Assembly (NCBI GenBank): GCA_945898205.1
Contig: CAMDHO010000020.1
Span: forward strand, 1 to 38,960
Direction: 5' to 3'
Length of the DNA: 38,960 bases
DNA from: Chlamydia trachomatis
GTDB lineage: Bacteria > Chlamydiota > Chlamydiia > Chlamydiales > Rhabdochlamydiaceae
The translations under genes were made by a program, and so were the position numbers. Under the pieces are notes generated by a model. The model made no database searches. It saw only the letters and a program-made list of their open reading frames with translations, and was not told the origin of the DNA. This document shows positions 18,589 to 27,249 of the stretch, in pieces. Every line of letters begins with the position of its first letter. The first letter of the stretch is position 1.

Positions 18589-19689
18589 TTAAAGGGAACC
18601 TCCCAGTCGGTTTTCTTCTGTCGTTCGAGGTTTCAGAGCCAGTTCTATAGCGTTGAGCACGGTTTCTATGAAGATAAATCGATCTTCGCTTTCAAAGGAG
18701 CTGGTGTCTAATGCATGCTTAATCTGTTGTGAAAATTCCTTGCCCCCACTCGTTAAATCAGCTCCATTTTCTATTAAGTAGACAGCCGTCTTAGAAAGAA
18801 ATTCACCGTCATTTTTCAAACTAATGCGTTCATCAAGCAATGTTTCTATAATTCGATAGAGAGGAGTTTTATCGTTGTCATCTAAAGCATTTAAGTTAGC
18901 CCCTAATCTATGAAGTATTTTGAGCCGAGCTAGATCTCCTACGACAGCGTAATAACCAACAGCAGTTCTCCACTCGTCAGAGCATGAAGATATATCTAGA
19001 TCATAATCACCTTCAGGGCTTAAAAAAATGGAATTAATATCAGCTCCATTCCTAGCTAAATAGCTAGCTATTTTTAAGTTTTCCGGATCTGTACAGTTAG
19101 ATTCTAGGCATAGGACAAGAGCAGGGCTCCATTCTTGGAGCAAGTTCTCTTCAATGTCAATTTGAGCTTTTTTTTGTTCTATTAAAAATCGTAATATATC
19201 ATATTGTTTATGTGCAACAGCCCAAAGTAAACAAGTTCTGCCACACTCTTCATTTTCTACAGTTAAATTTATATTATTTTGAAGGTCGGGTCGTCTAGCT
19301 AGTAATAGACCAAAGTCTTTAAGATTTCCAGCGCAAATTGCTTGAATTATTAAAGAATCAGATTCCTCTTTAGAGATTATTGGAAAGCTTGGAACAGGTG
19401 GCCTTACTAGTTTAGGACAGCCAGTCTTTGTTTGAGTGAAAACTTCAACAGGGCCAGTCTTTCCTTGAGTGAAAACTTCAATAGGGCCGTTCTTTTCATA
19501 ATGAGTGCGAAGGGCAATCTGGCGTCCTAAGCTCATTGCGTTTCTTGGATTCATAAAGGTAACTTTCACGCTTCTCCTTGCTACATTATCTACTTCATTA
19601 TGTAGTTTTTCATCGTTGCTTGGAGTTTCTTTTCTTTTTCTATTTAAAGTGCTGGGTTCTATCCCAGACTGCAAAGGATCTAATATCAT
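18589..19689 (-). CDS. Ankyrin-repeat protein, candidate effector
   Basis: A 366-residue protein starting at ATG 19689 (MILDPLQSGIEPS) behind an AGAGAG site; longer in-frame extension to 19752 lacks support. The N-terminal ~115 residues are basic and polar, without signal peptide, and contain a short tandem repeat (GPIEVFTQGK / GPVEVFTQTK). From about residue 120 there are degenerate ankyrin repeats: AGNLKDFGLLLARRPDLQNN, TCLLWAVAHKQYDILRFLIE, LKIASYLARNGADINSIF, YYAVVGDLARLKILHRLGAN followed by NALDDNDKTPLYRII, and TAVYLIENGADLTSGG. Such proteins in intracellular bacteria often act in the host through type III or IV secretion; that role is inference. Monocistronic, with its own terminator. 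Confidence 0.8.
   Translation of the reverse strand: MILDPLQSGIEPSTLNRKRKETPSNDEKLHNEVDNVARRSVKVTFMNPRNAMSLGRQIALRTHYEKNGPIEVFTQGKTGPVEVFTQTKTGCPKLVRPPVPSFPIISKEESDSLIIQAICAGNLKDFGLLLARRPDLQNNINLTVENEECGRTCLLWAVAHKQYDILRFLIEQKKAQIDIEENLLQEWSPALVLCLESNCTDPENLKIASYLARNGADINSIFLSPEGDYDLDISSCSDEWRTAVGYYAVVGDLARLKILHRLGANLNALDDNDKTPLYRIIETLLDERISLKNDGEFLSKTAVYLIENGADLTSGGKEFSQQIKHALDTSSFESEDRFIFIETVLNAIELALKPRTTEENRLGGSL
19420..19485. repeat. 33-bp tandem repeat (2 copies) inside the ankyrin gene
   Basis: Units 19420-19452 and 19453-19485 are 30/33 identical and encode the repeated GP(I/V)EVFTQ(G/T)K peptide in frame. Unit length is a multiple of three, so copy-number change would keep the frame. 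Confidence 0.85.
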
Positions 19690-19906
19690 ATTAATCTCTC
19701 TACTTGAATGTTGTAAAATAAAATTTAATGAATTATATCGCAAAACAAACAATAAATTCTACCTTTAAAAACAGTAAAATTCACTAGCGGATTTAAGTTT
19801 TTACATTAAATTTAAGTTTTTGATAATTAACATGAAGAGGGTGGTGACGGAGTTTTTTGTAAACGGAGGTAAGAATCTTATCTTTTTTAAGAAATTAGGA
19901 GACCCG

Positions 19907-20143
19907 ATGAATCAACTAGAAATAGCCAAATGCTTAATGAAATGGATTCAATTAAAATTAGTTAGTCAGTCTGATCTTAAAAAAAAATGAAATTAGCGAG
20001 TTTTATGCTCATAACTTTATAGTTAGAGCTAATAAAGAGCTTACGAAGCCAATTATGATAATTATTTCGAATTTTTAAATAAACTTCGTTCTAGAATAAG
20101 ATTTATAACGCATGATGTCTATGTTGAGAATGAGATCCAATAG
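19907..20143 (+). pseudogene. Small frameshifted gene, SnoaL/NTF2-like appearance
   Basis: ATG 19907 follows AGGAGACCCG and starts MNQLEIAKCLMKWIQLKLVS. At an A-run near 19979-19988 the reading shifts to ISEFYAHNFIVRANKELT. It shifts again near 20050 to NYDNYFEFLNKLRSRIRFIT and HDVYVENEIQ, ending at TAG 20141-20143. Joined, the product would be about 80 residues. The EFYA..FIVRANKEL pattern resembles the start of SnoaL-like/NTF2-like small proteins, a weak family guess. The rest of 19753-20233 shows no other gene. Confidence 0.55.
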
Positions 20144-20171
20144 CTAGTTTTTCTGAGCATGGAAAAATAGA

Positions 20172-20195
20172 GGGACCGCTCACGCTTTGGGTCCC
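20172..20195 (-). terminator. Weak terminator-like hairpin
   Basis: GGGACC (20172-20177) pairs with GGTCCC (20190-20195). On the minus strand it is followed by TCTATTTTT. It lies 40 nt after the stop of the chimeric ClpB gene; the stem is short, so the call is tentative. Confidence 0.4.
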
Positions 20196-20233
20196 AAATA
20201 TCAGATGTGATCCTAGTTTGAGCTTTTATTTTT

Positions 20234-21840
20234 TTATGAATAAATCTCGTAATGGATTTTTTCTAAGTTATCTCTAGAGTCTATAGTGAGTTCAATAGTG
20301 TTTCTGCTTTTCAAAGAACCTTTAAGAAGAAATCTAGATAGCTGGTTGACTATTTCTTGTTCTATAAGCCGTTTTATAGGTCTTGCTCCGAAAAATGGAT
20401 CATATCCTTTTTGAGCAAGATGTGCCGTAATAGAAGGAGTCCATTTTAAAAGTATATTTTTTTCTTGCAATCGCGATTTTACTTTTTCTAATTCTATTGT
20501 TGTCACGTTTTCCATTTCTTTTTGAGTTAAAGGTAAAAAAGGAAGGATGTCATCAATGCGATTTAAAAATTCTGGTCTGAAGTGCGATTTTAAAACAGGA
20601 TTTAAAATATTCAAAACATCTTGTTTTCCCAGTTCGGTCTTAGAAGTTCTAATTTTATCTAGAAGGAGATCAGGTCCGAGGTTTGAAGTCATAATAAAGA
20701 GGGCATTTTTACAGTTAACAGTTTTTCCTTTGCTATCAGTAACTCTTCCATCATCAAATAGTTGCAAAAGAATGTTTTCTACATCGGGATGAGCTTTTTC
20801 AATTTCATCAATTAATAGAACAGAATAAGGCCTTCGACGTAGTGCTTCAGTGAGTCCTCCTCCTTCTTCATATCCTGCATAACCAGGCGGGGAGCCTATG
20901 AGTTTTGAAATAGAATGTTTTTCCATGTATTCAGACATGTCAAGACGTAAGAGTGATTTTTCTTGATTGAAAAGTAAAAAAGCGAGAGCTTTAGCGAGCT
21001 CTGTTTTGCCGACCCCTGTAGGGCCGACGAATAAAAAAGTTCCGAGTGGTCTTGAAGGGGCGCTAAGTCCTGATCTAGATCTTCTAATAGCTTCGCTAAC
21101 AGATTCTATGGCAAAGGATTGTCCGATAACAAAATGGGATAGATTTTCTTCCAAATGCAGAAGTTTTTGCGATTCTCCTTCTAACATTTTTTCGACAGGT
21201 ACACCTGTCGACTTAGCTAGGATATAAGCGATGAGGTTTTCCTCCACTTCTTCTTTGAGAAGTCTATTGGGAAGAGTGTCTAAAGAATTTTGAGCCGATT
21301 CAATTTCTTGTTTCATTTTTGGAAGGGCGTTCTCTATGGATAAACCAGTAGAAGAAATAGAGCCTGAGAAGGTTAATGAAGAGTCAATGGTTAAGTAGGT
21401 ATTAGTATTCCCTGTGATGGAAGACCCTATGGTATAGATCTCTTCTGTAGAAGTAACATCTAAATAGGTGTCTTGTAAAGTGACTGTCAAATTAAGATAG
21501 GGGGTAGCAGAATTACCAGTAATAGAAGCTGTCCAGCCAGTTTCAATAGGGTCAGCACCAGTGTTAGCTTCTATAGTCATTGATGCTGTAATGGCAGGGG
21601 GGGGGGAAGATGTCGAAGCAGAGAGAGTATAGGGGGTGGCTAGATCAAGAATAATTGGGGAGGCGGTTGTGCCTGCATTCACTTGACTAATAGCCCAGGA
21701 TAAGGTTCCAGTTATAGTGGTGTCGCCGGAATCTGTAGCTAGGTTTACAGTCGTTGAGGCAAAAGCGGAACCACAAAAAAAACTCATACAAAAAAAAGGA
21801 AAGATTATTTTTTTGCAGAGAGATCTTTGAAATTTTCCAT
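20234..21840 (-). CDS. Chimeric gene: surface-protein N-terminus fused to C-terminal half of ClpB
   Basis: The open frame 21787-20234 encodes 517 residues. Residues 1-150 look like the start of an exported surface/autotransporter-type protein: signal-peptide end SFFCGSAFAST, then Thr/Ser-rich beta-type sequence (DSGDTTITGTLSWAISQVNA). Near residue 152 (about 21334) it changes abruptly to ClpB: end of the middle domain (LLKEEVEENLIAYILAKSTG), then the whole second ATPase domain. This has Walker A GPTGVGKT at 255-262, Walker B VLLIDEIEKAHPDV, FIMTSNLG, the arginine finger in PEFLNRIDDI, and sensor 2 GARPIKRLIEQE. The first ClpB ATPase domain is absent. Upstream, ATG 21838-21840 with an AAAGGA site would supply a complete signal peptide (MENFKDLSAKK...) but is one base out of frame at an A7 tract (21808-21814). 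It may be a pseudogene or a phase-variable fusion. Confidence 0.8.
21597..21606. repeat. C10/G10 homopolymer tract within coding sequence
   Basis: Ten consecutive C on the coding (minus) strand encode part of SSPPPAIT in the N-terminal part of the chimeric gene. Tracts of this length are slippage-prone and are the known phase-variation device in chlamydial pmp genes. Confidence 0.85.
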
Positions 21841-22042
21841 AAGTATGTCCTTTGTCAAGCTAGATAGTTTTATGTTTAGTAGAGACCTTAAATGAGTTGT
21901 AATTTTTTGCATGTTATTTTTTTAAAAATATAATGCCTAATTTAAACAGGTGTCTAAAGGTGTGTATTTTTTTCTTGCCATTCAATATAAGCCAGAGATA
22001 GGTTGCAATTTCTTTATTGGGTATATACAAAAGAGGTTTCTT

Positions 22043-23572
22043 GTGAAAGGTATGTTTAGATTTTGTGCTATGGGGTTTTGTTGTTTTTTTTTAGGTTTAG
22101 AGGCAAAAACAGCAGTCTTTACAATTTTAAGTTTCAATGATGTATACGATATTGTAGCAGATCAACGTGGTAGAGGTGGGTTTGCAGAAATGATGACTCT
22201 TTTAGAAATAGAGAGAGCTTCTGCATCTCATCACATTACAGCTGTAAATGGAGATTTTCTTTTTCCGTGTATTTTATCCATTTTAGATAAAGGGGCGCAT
22301 CGGATTGCTCTTTTTAATCAAATGGAAGTAGATGTTGTATGTGTTGGAAATCATGAATTTGATTCAGGACCCGATGAAGTTTTAAAGAGAATTGCAGAAT
22401 CTAATTTTCCTTGGTTAGCAGCGAATGCACTAGGTGTGGATGGCAAGCCTTTTACCGGGGAAAAGCAAACTATGATTATCGATGTGGATGGGATTAAAGT
22501 AGGGGTTTTTGGGCTCATTACTGTGGAAACGCCAGAGCTTTCTTCTGTAGAAAATAGAGTGTGTTTTTCTCCTTTAGTTTACACTTCCAATAAAATGATT
22601 GCAGATCTTAAAGCACAGGGTGCTGAAGTTATTATTGCATTAACTCATCTTTTAATTGCAGAAGACTTGCAGCTAGCTAAAGAAGTGCAGGGAATCCATG
22701 TTATTTTAGGAGGCCATGATCATGACCCAATTACATGGTATGATGATCAAACTTTTGTTCATAAATCAGGGCAAAATGCATATTATTTACTTCGTTTAGA
22801 TCTCGTTTTAGAGAAAAATGATATCACGGGTCTAGTCAATGTATTTCCTGATTGGAAAATGATTTTAAATAAGGGAAAAGAAAGAAATGCTCAAGTAGCT
22901 GCAAAAGTAGATGAATTTCAAGAGGTTTTACAAGAGATTACATCAGTTTCTATTGGAGTTATGGGAATGGATTGCAATAGTTTATATACTAATGTAAGGA
23001 GTAAGGAAACCCTAATAGGTAATTTGATTGCGGATGCTTTGCGTCTTTCATGTGGCGCAGATGTAGCTATAATCGGAGGTGGAATTATTAGAGGGAATCG
23101 ATTTTATGAAGTTGGACAAGAAATTAACTTAAAAGATCTTTTAACGGAGCTTCCTTTTGGTAATCTAAATGTAATGGTTGAAATAAAAGGGCAAGCTATT
23201 TTAGAGGCTTTAGAAAATGGAGTGTCTTTAGTAGAGGGAAAGGCAGGACGATTTCCTCAAGTATCGGGAATGCAGTTTTCTTATGATGTTAATCAAAAGA
23301 TAGGGCAAAGAATTTCTGAGGTGTTAGTTCATGGCATTGCCTTAGAGCTCAATAAAACTTATAAAGTGGCTACGGTGAACTATATGTTAAGTGGAGGTGA
23401 TGGATATAAAATGTTTAAAGAAGGAAAGGTGATCATTAGTCCTCTTAAGGCAATTAGTTTAGTTGATACAGTTTCTTTATATATCAAACAAATGCCATTT
23501 ATTTATTCTAATATAGAAGGAAGGATTATTCAAATAGAAAGCAGCAAAAAATTGGATTACATAGATTTTTGA
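22043..23572 (+). CDS. Exported 5'-nucleotidase / UshA-family metallophosphatase
   Basis: A 509-residue protein of the UshA/5'-nucleotidase family. I prefer the GTG at 22043, spaced well from AAGAGG; ATG 22052 is the alternative. Both give a signal peptide (MFRFCAMGFCCFFLGLEA). The metallophosphatase domain shows ILSFNDVYDI (D-x-Y instead of D-x-H in the first metal motif), VNGDFLF, GNHEFD at 102-107, ALTHLLIAEDL and GGHDHDP. The C-terminal nucleotidase domain (from about 320) has ETLIGNLIADALR, AIIGGGIIRG and VATVNYMLSGGDGYKMF. It probably hydrolyses host-derived nucleotides or sugar nucleotides outside the inner membrane. It diverges from the chimeric gene over a 202-bp gap and ends at a bidirectional hairpin. 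Confidence 0.9.
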   Translation: MKGMFRFCAMGFCCFFLGLEAKTAVFTILSFNDVYDIVADQRGRGGFAEMMTLLEIERASASHHITAVNGDFLFPCILSILDKGAHRIALFNQMEVDVVCVGNHEFDSGPDEVLKRIAESNFPWLAANALGVDGKPFTGEKQTMIIDVDGIKVGVFGLITVETPELSSVENRVCFSPLVYTSNKMIADLKAQGAEVIIALTHLLIAEDLQLAKEVQGIHVILGGHDHDPITWYDDQTFVHKSGQNAYYLLRLDLVLEKNDITGLVNVFPDWKMILNKGKERNAQVAAKVDEFQEVLQEITSVSIGVMGMDCNSLYTNVRSKETLIGNLIADALRLSCGADVAIIGGGIIRGNRFYEVGQEINLKDLLTELPFGNLNVMVEIKGQAILEALENGVSLVEGKAGRFPQVSGMQFSYDVNQKIGQRISEVLVHGIALELNKTYKVATVNYMLSGGDGYKMFKEGKVIISPLKAISLVDTVSLYIKQMPFIYSNIEGRIIQIESSKKLDYIDF

Positions 23573-23585
23573 GCTGAAGAAGGAA

Positions 23586-23612
23586 AAGACCGGTCTTTAG
23601 GAGATCGGTCTT
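23586..23612. terminator. Bidirectional hairpin between convergent genes
   Basis: AAGACCG (23586-23592) and CGGTCTT (23606-23612) form a 7-bp stem with a 13-nt loop. It lies 13 nt after the nucleotidase stop and overlaps the last codons of the converging small gene. T-rich sequence follows on both strands. Confidence 0.6.
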
Positions 23613-24007
23613 ACTTTTACCTTTTCTTTTTCTACATCAAGGTTGATTAGGAAGTAGGGATAATCTTTAGAGCCGCTAGGAAGGAGTTCAAGAGGGATAG
23701 GAGTTAACCATATGCTGCTAATTTTTTGATCCTCTGGGGAGACTTCCCATTTAGATCCATCGCTTAAGAGCAATTCCTTTCCGTTTTGACTGTTGATGTT
23801 TAAGGAAAGAGGATTTAATTCTGGTTTTTTTTGAATGGGAATTACATGTTTGGTAAGCCATTGGTTAAGCTCTTTTTTTTCTTGCTTTGTTAAAGACTCA
23901 TATCCCGTTTGTTGCTTTTCTTTTTCTGACATCATAAAATTAAGATCTAGTGCCATGCAAGGTAGCGCATGTAGAATGAAAAGAGATGTTAAAATATGTT
24001 TTTTCAT
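23597..24007 (-). CDS. Hypothetical secreted protein, 136 residues
   Basis: ATG 24007 with AAAAGGAA upstream encodes a signal peptide (MKKHILTSLFILHALPCMA, cleavage before LDLNF). A charged, mostly soluble protein follows, with LTKQEKKELNQWLTKHVIPI, a strand-rich middle (LLLSDGSKWEVSPEDQ) and YPYFLINLDVEKEKVKVRP near the end. No known domain recognised. It begins 19 nt after the stop of the upstream transglutaminase-like/TPR gene, so the two form an operon. The KWEVSPED..ISSIW pattern resembles a small beta-barrel, but this is only an impression. Confidence 0.75.
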   Translation of the reverse strand: MKKHILTSLFILHALPCMALDLNFMMSEKEKQQTGYESLTKQEKKELNQWLTKHVIPIQKKPELNPLSLNINSQNGKELLLSDGSKWEVSPEDQKISSIWLTPIPLELLPSGSKDYPYFLINLDVEKEKVKVRPIS

Positions 24008-24025
24008 GAAAAACGTTTCCTTTTT

Positions 24026-25576
24026 TTATTCAGCGGGATTTGGGTCAGGGCAAGCATTTCTTAGCTCAGATTTAAGCGCTTTAAGAGCTTTAGGCTTGTG
24101 ATTTCTTTTTGAGGTAAGTATTTCTGCTTTTTTTAAGTATTTCCAAGATTGTAAATAGTCTAAACGTTCCAAAGATAGAGCTGAAAGGTAGTATTCTACA
24201 GTAGCATCATTAGGATCAATATTGTGATAGGAAATGAGTGTTTCAAGAGCTTCTCCTGTCCTTCCTAGTTGGAGGTAACTAGTTGCAAGTTGCATAAGAC
24301 CAGCTCGAAACTTAGGGAATTTTTTTACTATTTTTTGTAATTCAGCTTGTTTTTCTAAGATAGAAGTTCGGTTTTCATCTACATGAGTGAAAATAGCTTT
24401 TAATCCATCGATGTTTACATAACCATTTAAATAATCTGTTGGGAGTGTTTCGGGAGAGACCGAATATTCAAAGAGGGGATTTAAATTTGAGAGAAGTTTT
24501 TTCCCTTCAGATTTCTTTCCGATAAATAAATAGTTAAGTCCTAATAACATTTGAAGCAGAGGATCATCAGGGAGGTACGGAAGTGCTTTTTCATATATTT
24601 TTACTGTAGTTTCATAGTCTTTTTTTGCCCAACTTACAGAAGCTTGGTTGACAAAAGAACATCCGATAGATTGTTTTATGCTACGGATGCTTAGCAATCT
24701 GGTATTGATTCCTAAGTAGACATCAGAAGGAAGGTTGATTCCTCTTGCCGTTGTTTCAATATTGAGAAGTCCTTCTTCGGAAGGATATCTAAGATAAATA
24801 TGACCTGGGGGCGTAATGATTTCTAAAGGGAGGCCAAGTCGTTGAGCTAAGCAAAGGTAAAGAATAGAGACTCCTAGGCAAACCCCCAATCGACTATCCA
24901 TCACAGAGGGAAGGAATGTAAAGAGATCGATATCTTTAGCATAAATCGAGTGCGGAGGGAATCTAAATCCCATTTCTTGAAAGATAAAGCTATTGATTTG
25001 CCGAATCAACTCTTCTGAAGAAGAGTTGATTTCGACTCTTTTTTGAATCTGAATAGCCATAAGGTCAAGGCTAGCTTCATATTGTAAAATTTTTTGCTTA
25101 CAGTTGATCTCGTCTTCGAATTGACAGATTAAAAGAGCTCTTGCTAAATCGATTTCTTCGGAGGGGAGATCTAAAACTTCTTTTTGGGACCAAGCTAGAA
25201 AGCCTTTTAAATTTCTATGTTGTAATTTAGAGCCTATCCTGTCCATTACTTTTAGTTGATCATCAGAAAGCTCAAGAGGGGTGTCAGATGGCTGTTTTGT
25301 AACAAGAGAAATAACGGCTTGCAGGTCGAGTTTGGGCAGTGTTAGTGGAGAGATGTCTTCAGGGTAGTCTTCTCCATAAAGTAGAACCCAAGCTCTTTTT
25401 AGCGCAAGTTTCCCTTTTTCGGTTTCTGGATATAGATCATAAAAAGAAAGGTTTTGCACAATAGAAAAAGGGTCTAGGGAGTGAAATAAGGAAGCGATCT
25501 GTTTGTCGGTATAGACAGGTGGGGATCCCGCTAAGTGAATAGAGGCAATAATAACTGATAAAAGTAAGGAGTTCAT
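24026..25576 (-). CDS. Transglutaminase-like (SirB1-type) protein with TPR repeats
   Basis: A 516-residue protein with an N-terminal signal-like segment (MNSLLLSVIIASIHLAGSPP). Residues about 190-290 carry the transglutaminase-like core of the SirB1/PF13369 type: LPSVMDSRLGVCLGVSILYL, AQRLGLPLEIITPPGHIYLRY and LLNIETTARGI. A Cys and a His lie in the positions expected for the fold's catalytic pair. From about 320 onward come tetratricopeptide-like helices (ETTVKIYEKALPYLPDDPLL, GLMQLATSYLQLGRTGEALE, ATVEYYLSALSLERLDYLQS). It is probably exported or periplasmic, with its activity unknown; the family often keeps the fold without proven catalysis. First gene of a two-gene unit with the small secreted protein. 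Confidence 0.85.
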   Translation of the reverse strand: MNSLLLSVIIASIHLAGSPPVYTDKQIASLFHSLDPFSIVQNLSFYDLYPETEKGKLALKRAWVLLYGEDYPEDISPLTLPKLDLQAVISLVTKQPSDTPLELSDDQLKVMDRIGSKLQHRNLKGFLAWSQKEVLDLPSEEIDLARALLICQFEDEINCKQKILQYEASLDLMAIQIQKRVEINSSSEELIRQINSFIFQEMGFRFPPHSIYAKDIDLFTFLPSVMDSRLGVCLGVSILYLCLAQRLGLPLEIITPPGHIYLRYPSEEGLLNIETTARGINLPSDVYLGINTRLLSIRSIKQSIGCSFVNQASVSWAKKDYETTVKIYEKALPYLPDDPLLQMLLGLNYLFIGKKSEGKKLLSNLNPLFEYSVSPETLPTDYLNGYVNIDGLKAIFTHVDENRTSILEKQAELQKIVKKFPKFRAGLMQLATSYLQLGRTGEALETLISYHNIDPNDATVEYYLSALSLERLDYLQSWKYLKKAEILTSKRNHKPKALKALKSELRNACPDPNPAE

Positions 25577-25767
25577 TATAAAGTCACGTGGTTTTGTAAA
25601 ACTTGATTATATAAGAATTTGTGATTTTATCTATAAAGATCTTTCTTTCGATTCAACTAATTTGAGAGAGGGTGGATCTTCCTAGCAATAATTAACGAAA
25701 TTTTGATTGAAAACCCGTTGCTTGTGTGCTGCTTTATAGTAAAAAAAGTATAAAAAGTGCTATAAAA

Positions 25768-26219
25768 ATGGAGGTTGAAATTTTTTTAAAAGGGGTGATT
25801 CTTGGGGTTTTAATAGCAGCTCCTCTAGAACTGGTTGGCGTTCTTTGCATTCAAAGGACTCTGAAGTATGCTAAGTTTTCAGGCTTATTTTCAAGTCTTG
25901 GAGCTGCCTTTGCAGACGGTATATACGCAAAATTACACTACTTGGACTTGTTTTTCTTTTTAGGTTCCTAACGTTAAAGGAGTTGTGTTTCAACTGTATT
26001 GGAGGGCTCTTTTTGATTTGTTTGGGGTGAAAGGCTTTTTTTACAAAAACAACCTAGGGAATGACTCCAACTGTTTAAGTTGACGATAAGAAGCCTCTGT
26101 TTTTGGTTTCTGGAGTTTTTTTAGGATCTTTTATTCGGTGGTTTTTTCTAAGTGAAGGGGTTCTGTTTTTCATAAAAAAGATAAGTCAAAAGGTTTTAAA
26201 CCGTTTAAAAGTAACTTAA
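25768..26219 (+). pseudogene. LysE/RhtB-type amino-acid exporter, decayed
   Basis: ATG 25768 starts MEVEIFLKGVILGVLIAAPL, the typical LysE-family first helix, followed by VGVLCIQRTLKYAKFSGLFS and LGAAFADGIYA. The frame then fails (stop at 25969-25971). Later frames keep GGLFLICLG.KAFFTKT (about 26010-26050) and the C-terminal helix KPLFLVSGVFLGSFIRWFF, then KKISQKVLNRLKVT ending at 26219. The middle of the roughly 200-residue family protein is missing. Several frameshifts and an internal deletion make it non-functional. The flanks 25577-25767 and 26220-26304 show no gene. Confidence 0.85.
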
Positions 26220-26304
26220 TATAGTTTTGTTTAATGCGATTAATAATGGTTTTATTTGCTTCTTTTTGAATCCTTAAAAGGACTCCTTGTCTATATAGGA
26301 TGTG

Positions 26305-27249
26305 TTAAATTTCATTCCAGTGGAAGGGAAGGATTTCTCCAAGACTGGCAGTTTGATGCTTAAGCATGAGTAGCCGGTCAAATCCTACTGCAACTCCGCA
26401 GCATTCGGGAAGTCCTTTGCTAAGAGCTAATAGAAGGTTTTCATCAATAGGGAGAGACTCTTTTCCATTCGATTTTCTTTTTTGATTAGATTCGAGAAAA
26501 CGCTTTCTTTGTTCTTGAGAATCGGTAAGCTCTAGGTATCCATTGGCAAGCTCTACTCCTTGATAGTAGATTTCAAAACGCTTGGCAACTAATTCATCTT
26601 CTTTTTGTTCTGTTTTAGCAAGTGCAGCTTGAGAAGCGGGATAGTCCATAAGAACAAGAAGTTCATTTTTTCCTAGATGAGGTTCTACCACGCTTCCTAT
26701 TAGGAGGTGGAGAAGAGATTCTGCATCCCAAGATTCTTTAGAGGATAGTTCTATTCCGTGATGGATAACGCATTTTAGCAAGTCATCATAGGTGGCATAG
26801 ACATAATCGACCCCTGCATAGATTTGTAGAGCTTTTCTATAGGTTATTTGAGAGGAGGGGAGTGAGCCTAAGAAAAGATGCATGAGTTCAAGTGTTTCTT
26901 CTATAAAAGGAAGAAAGGGCATTCCTATTCTATACCATTCGATCAGGGTAAATTCCGGATTGTGGCGCGACCCAAATTCTCCTAGGCGAAAAACGTGCCC
27001 GAGTTGAAAAATGTCTCCAATGCCGATAGAAAGAAGTCTTTTCATTGCATATTCAGGAGATGTATGTAAATAGCCTGTAGAGTTAGATAGGTTAACGGTC
27101 ATTACATCGATATGCTCATCAATAGGAGAGCTGTGACTTAAAATGGGGGTATCGACTTCTAAGACATGTTTAAGATGAAAAAAAGATCGAACCTGCTTAA
27201 GTAGTTGGGCTCGATCTTTTAGATAGAAAATTTTAGACTCGGGAGACAT
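26305..27249 (-). CDS. epmA: Elongation factor P--(R)-beta-lysine ligase EpmA (GenX/PoxA)
   Basis: A 314-residue class II lysyl-tRNA-synthetase paralogue lacking the anticodon domain, which attaches (R)-beta-lysine to Lys34 of EF-P. I start at ATG 27249 (MSPESKIFYLKDRAQLL), placed after CGGAGA inside efp; a longer frame reaches 27324 but overlaps efp much more. Motif 1 region is EVDTPILSHSSPIDEHID. Motif 2 is FRLGEFGSRHNPEFTLIEWY. GVELANGYLELTD and motif 3 GVAVGFDRLLML follow. Length matches EpmA (about 325). It overlaps efp by 17 nt, pairing enzyme with substrate. Confidence 0.93.
   Translation of the reverse strand: MSPESKIFYLKDRAQLLKQVRSFFHLKHVLEVDTPILSHSSPIDEHIDVMTVNLSNSTGYLHTSPEYAMKRLLSIGIGDIFQLGHVFRLGEFGSRHNPEFTLIEWYRIGMPFLPFIEETLELMHLFLGSLPSSQITYRKALQIYAGVDYVYATYDDLLKCVIHHGIELSSKESWDAESLLHLLIGSVVEPHLGKNELLVLMDYPASQAALAKTEQKEDELVAKRFEIYYQGVELANGYLELTDSQEQRKRFLESNQKRKSNGKESLPIDENLLLALSKGLPECCGVAVGFDRLLMLKHQTASLGEILPFHWNEI

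Noticed and set aside
26275-26295. Terminator-like inverted repeat after epmA
   Set aside because: The stem has a mismatch and no adequate T-run.
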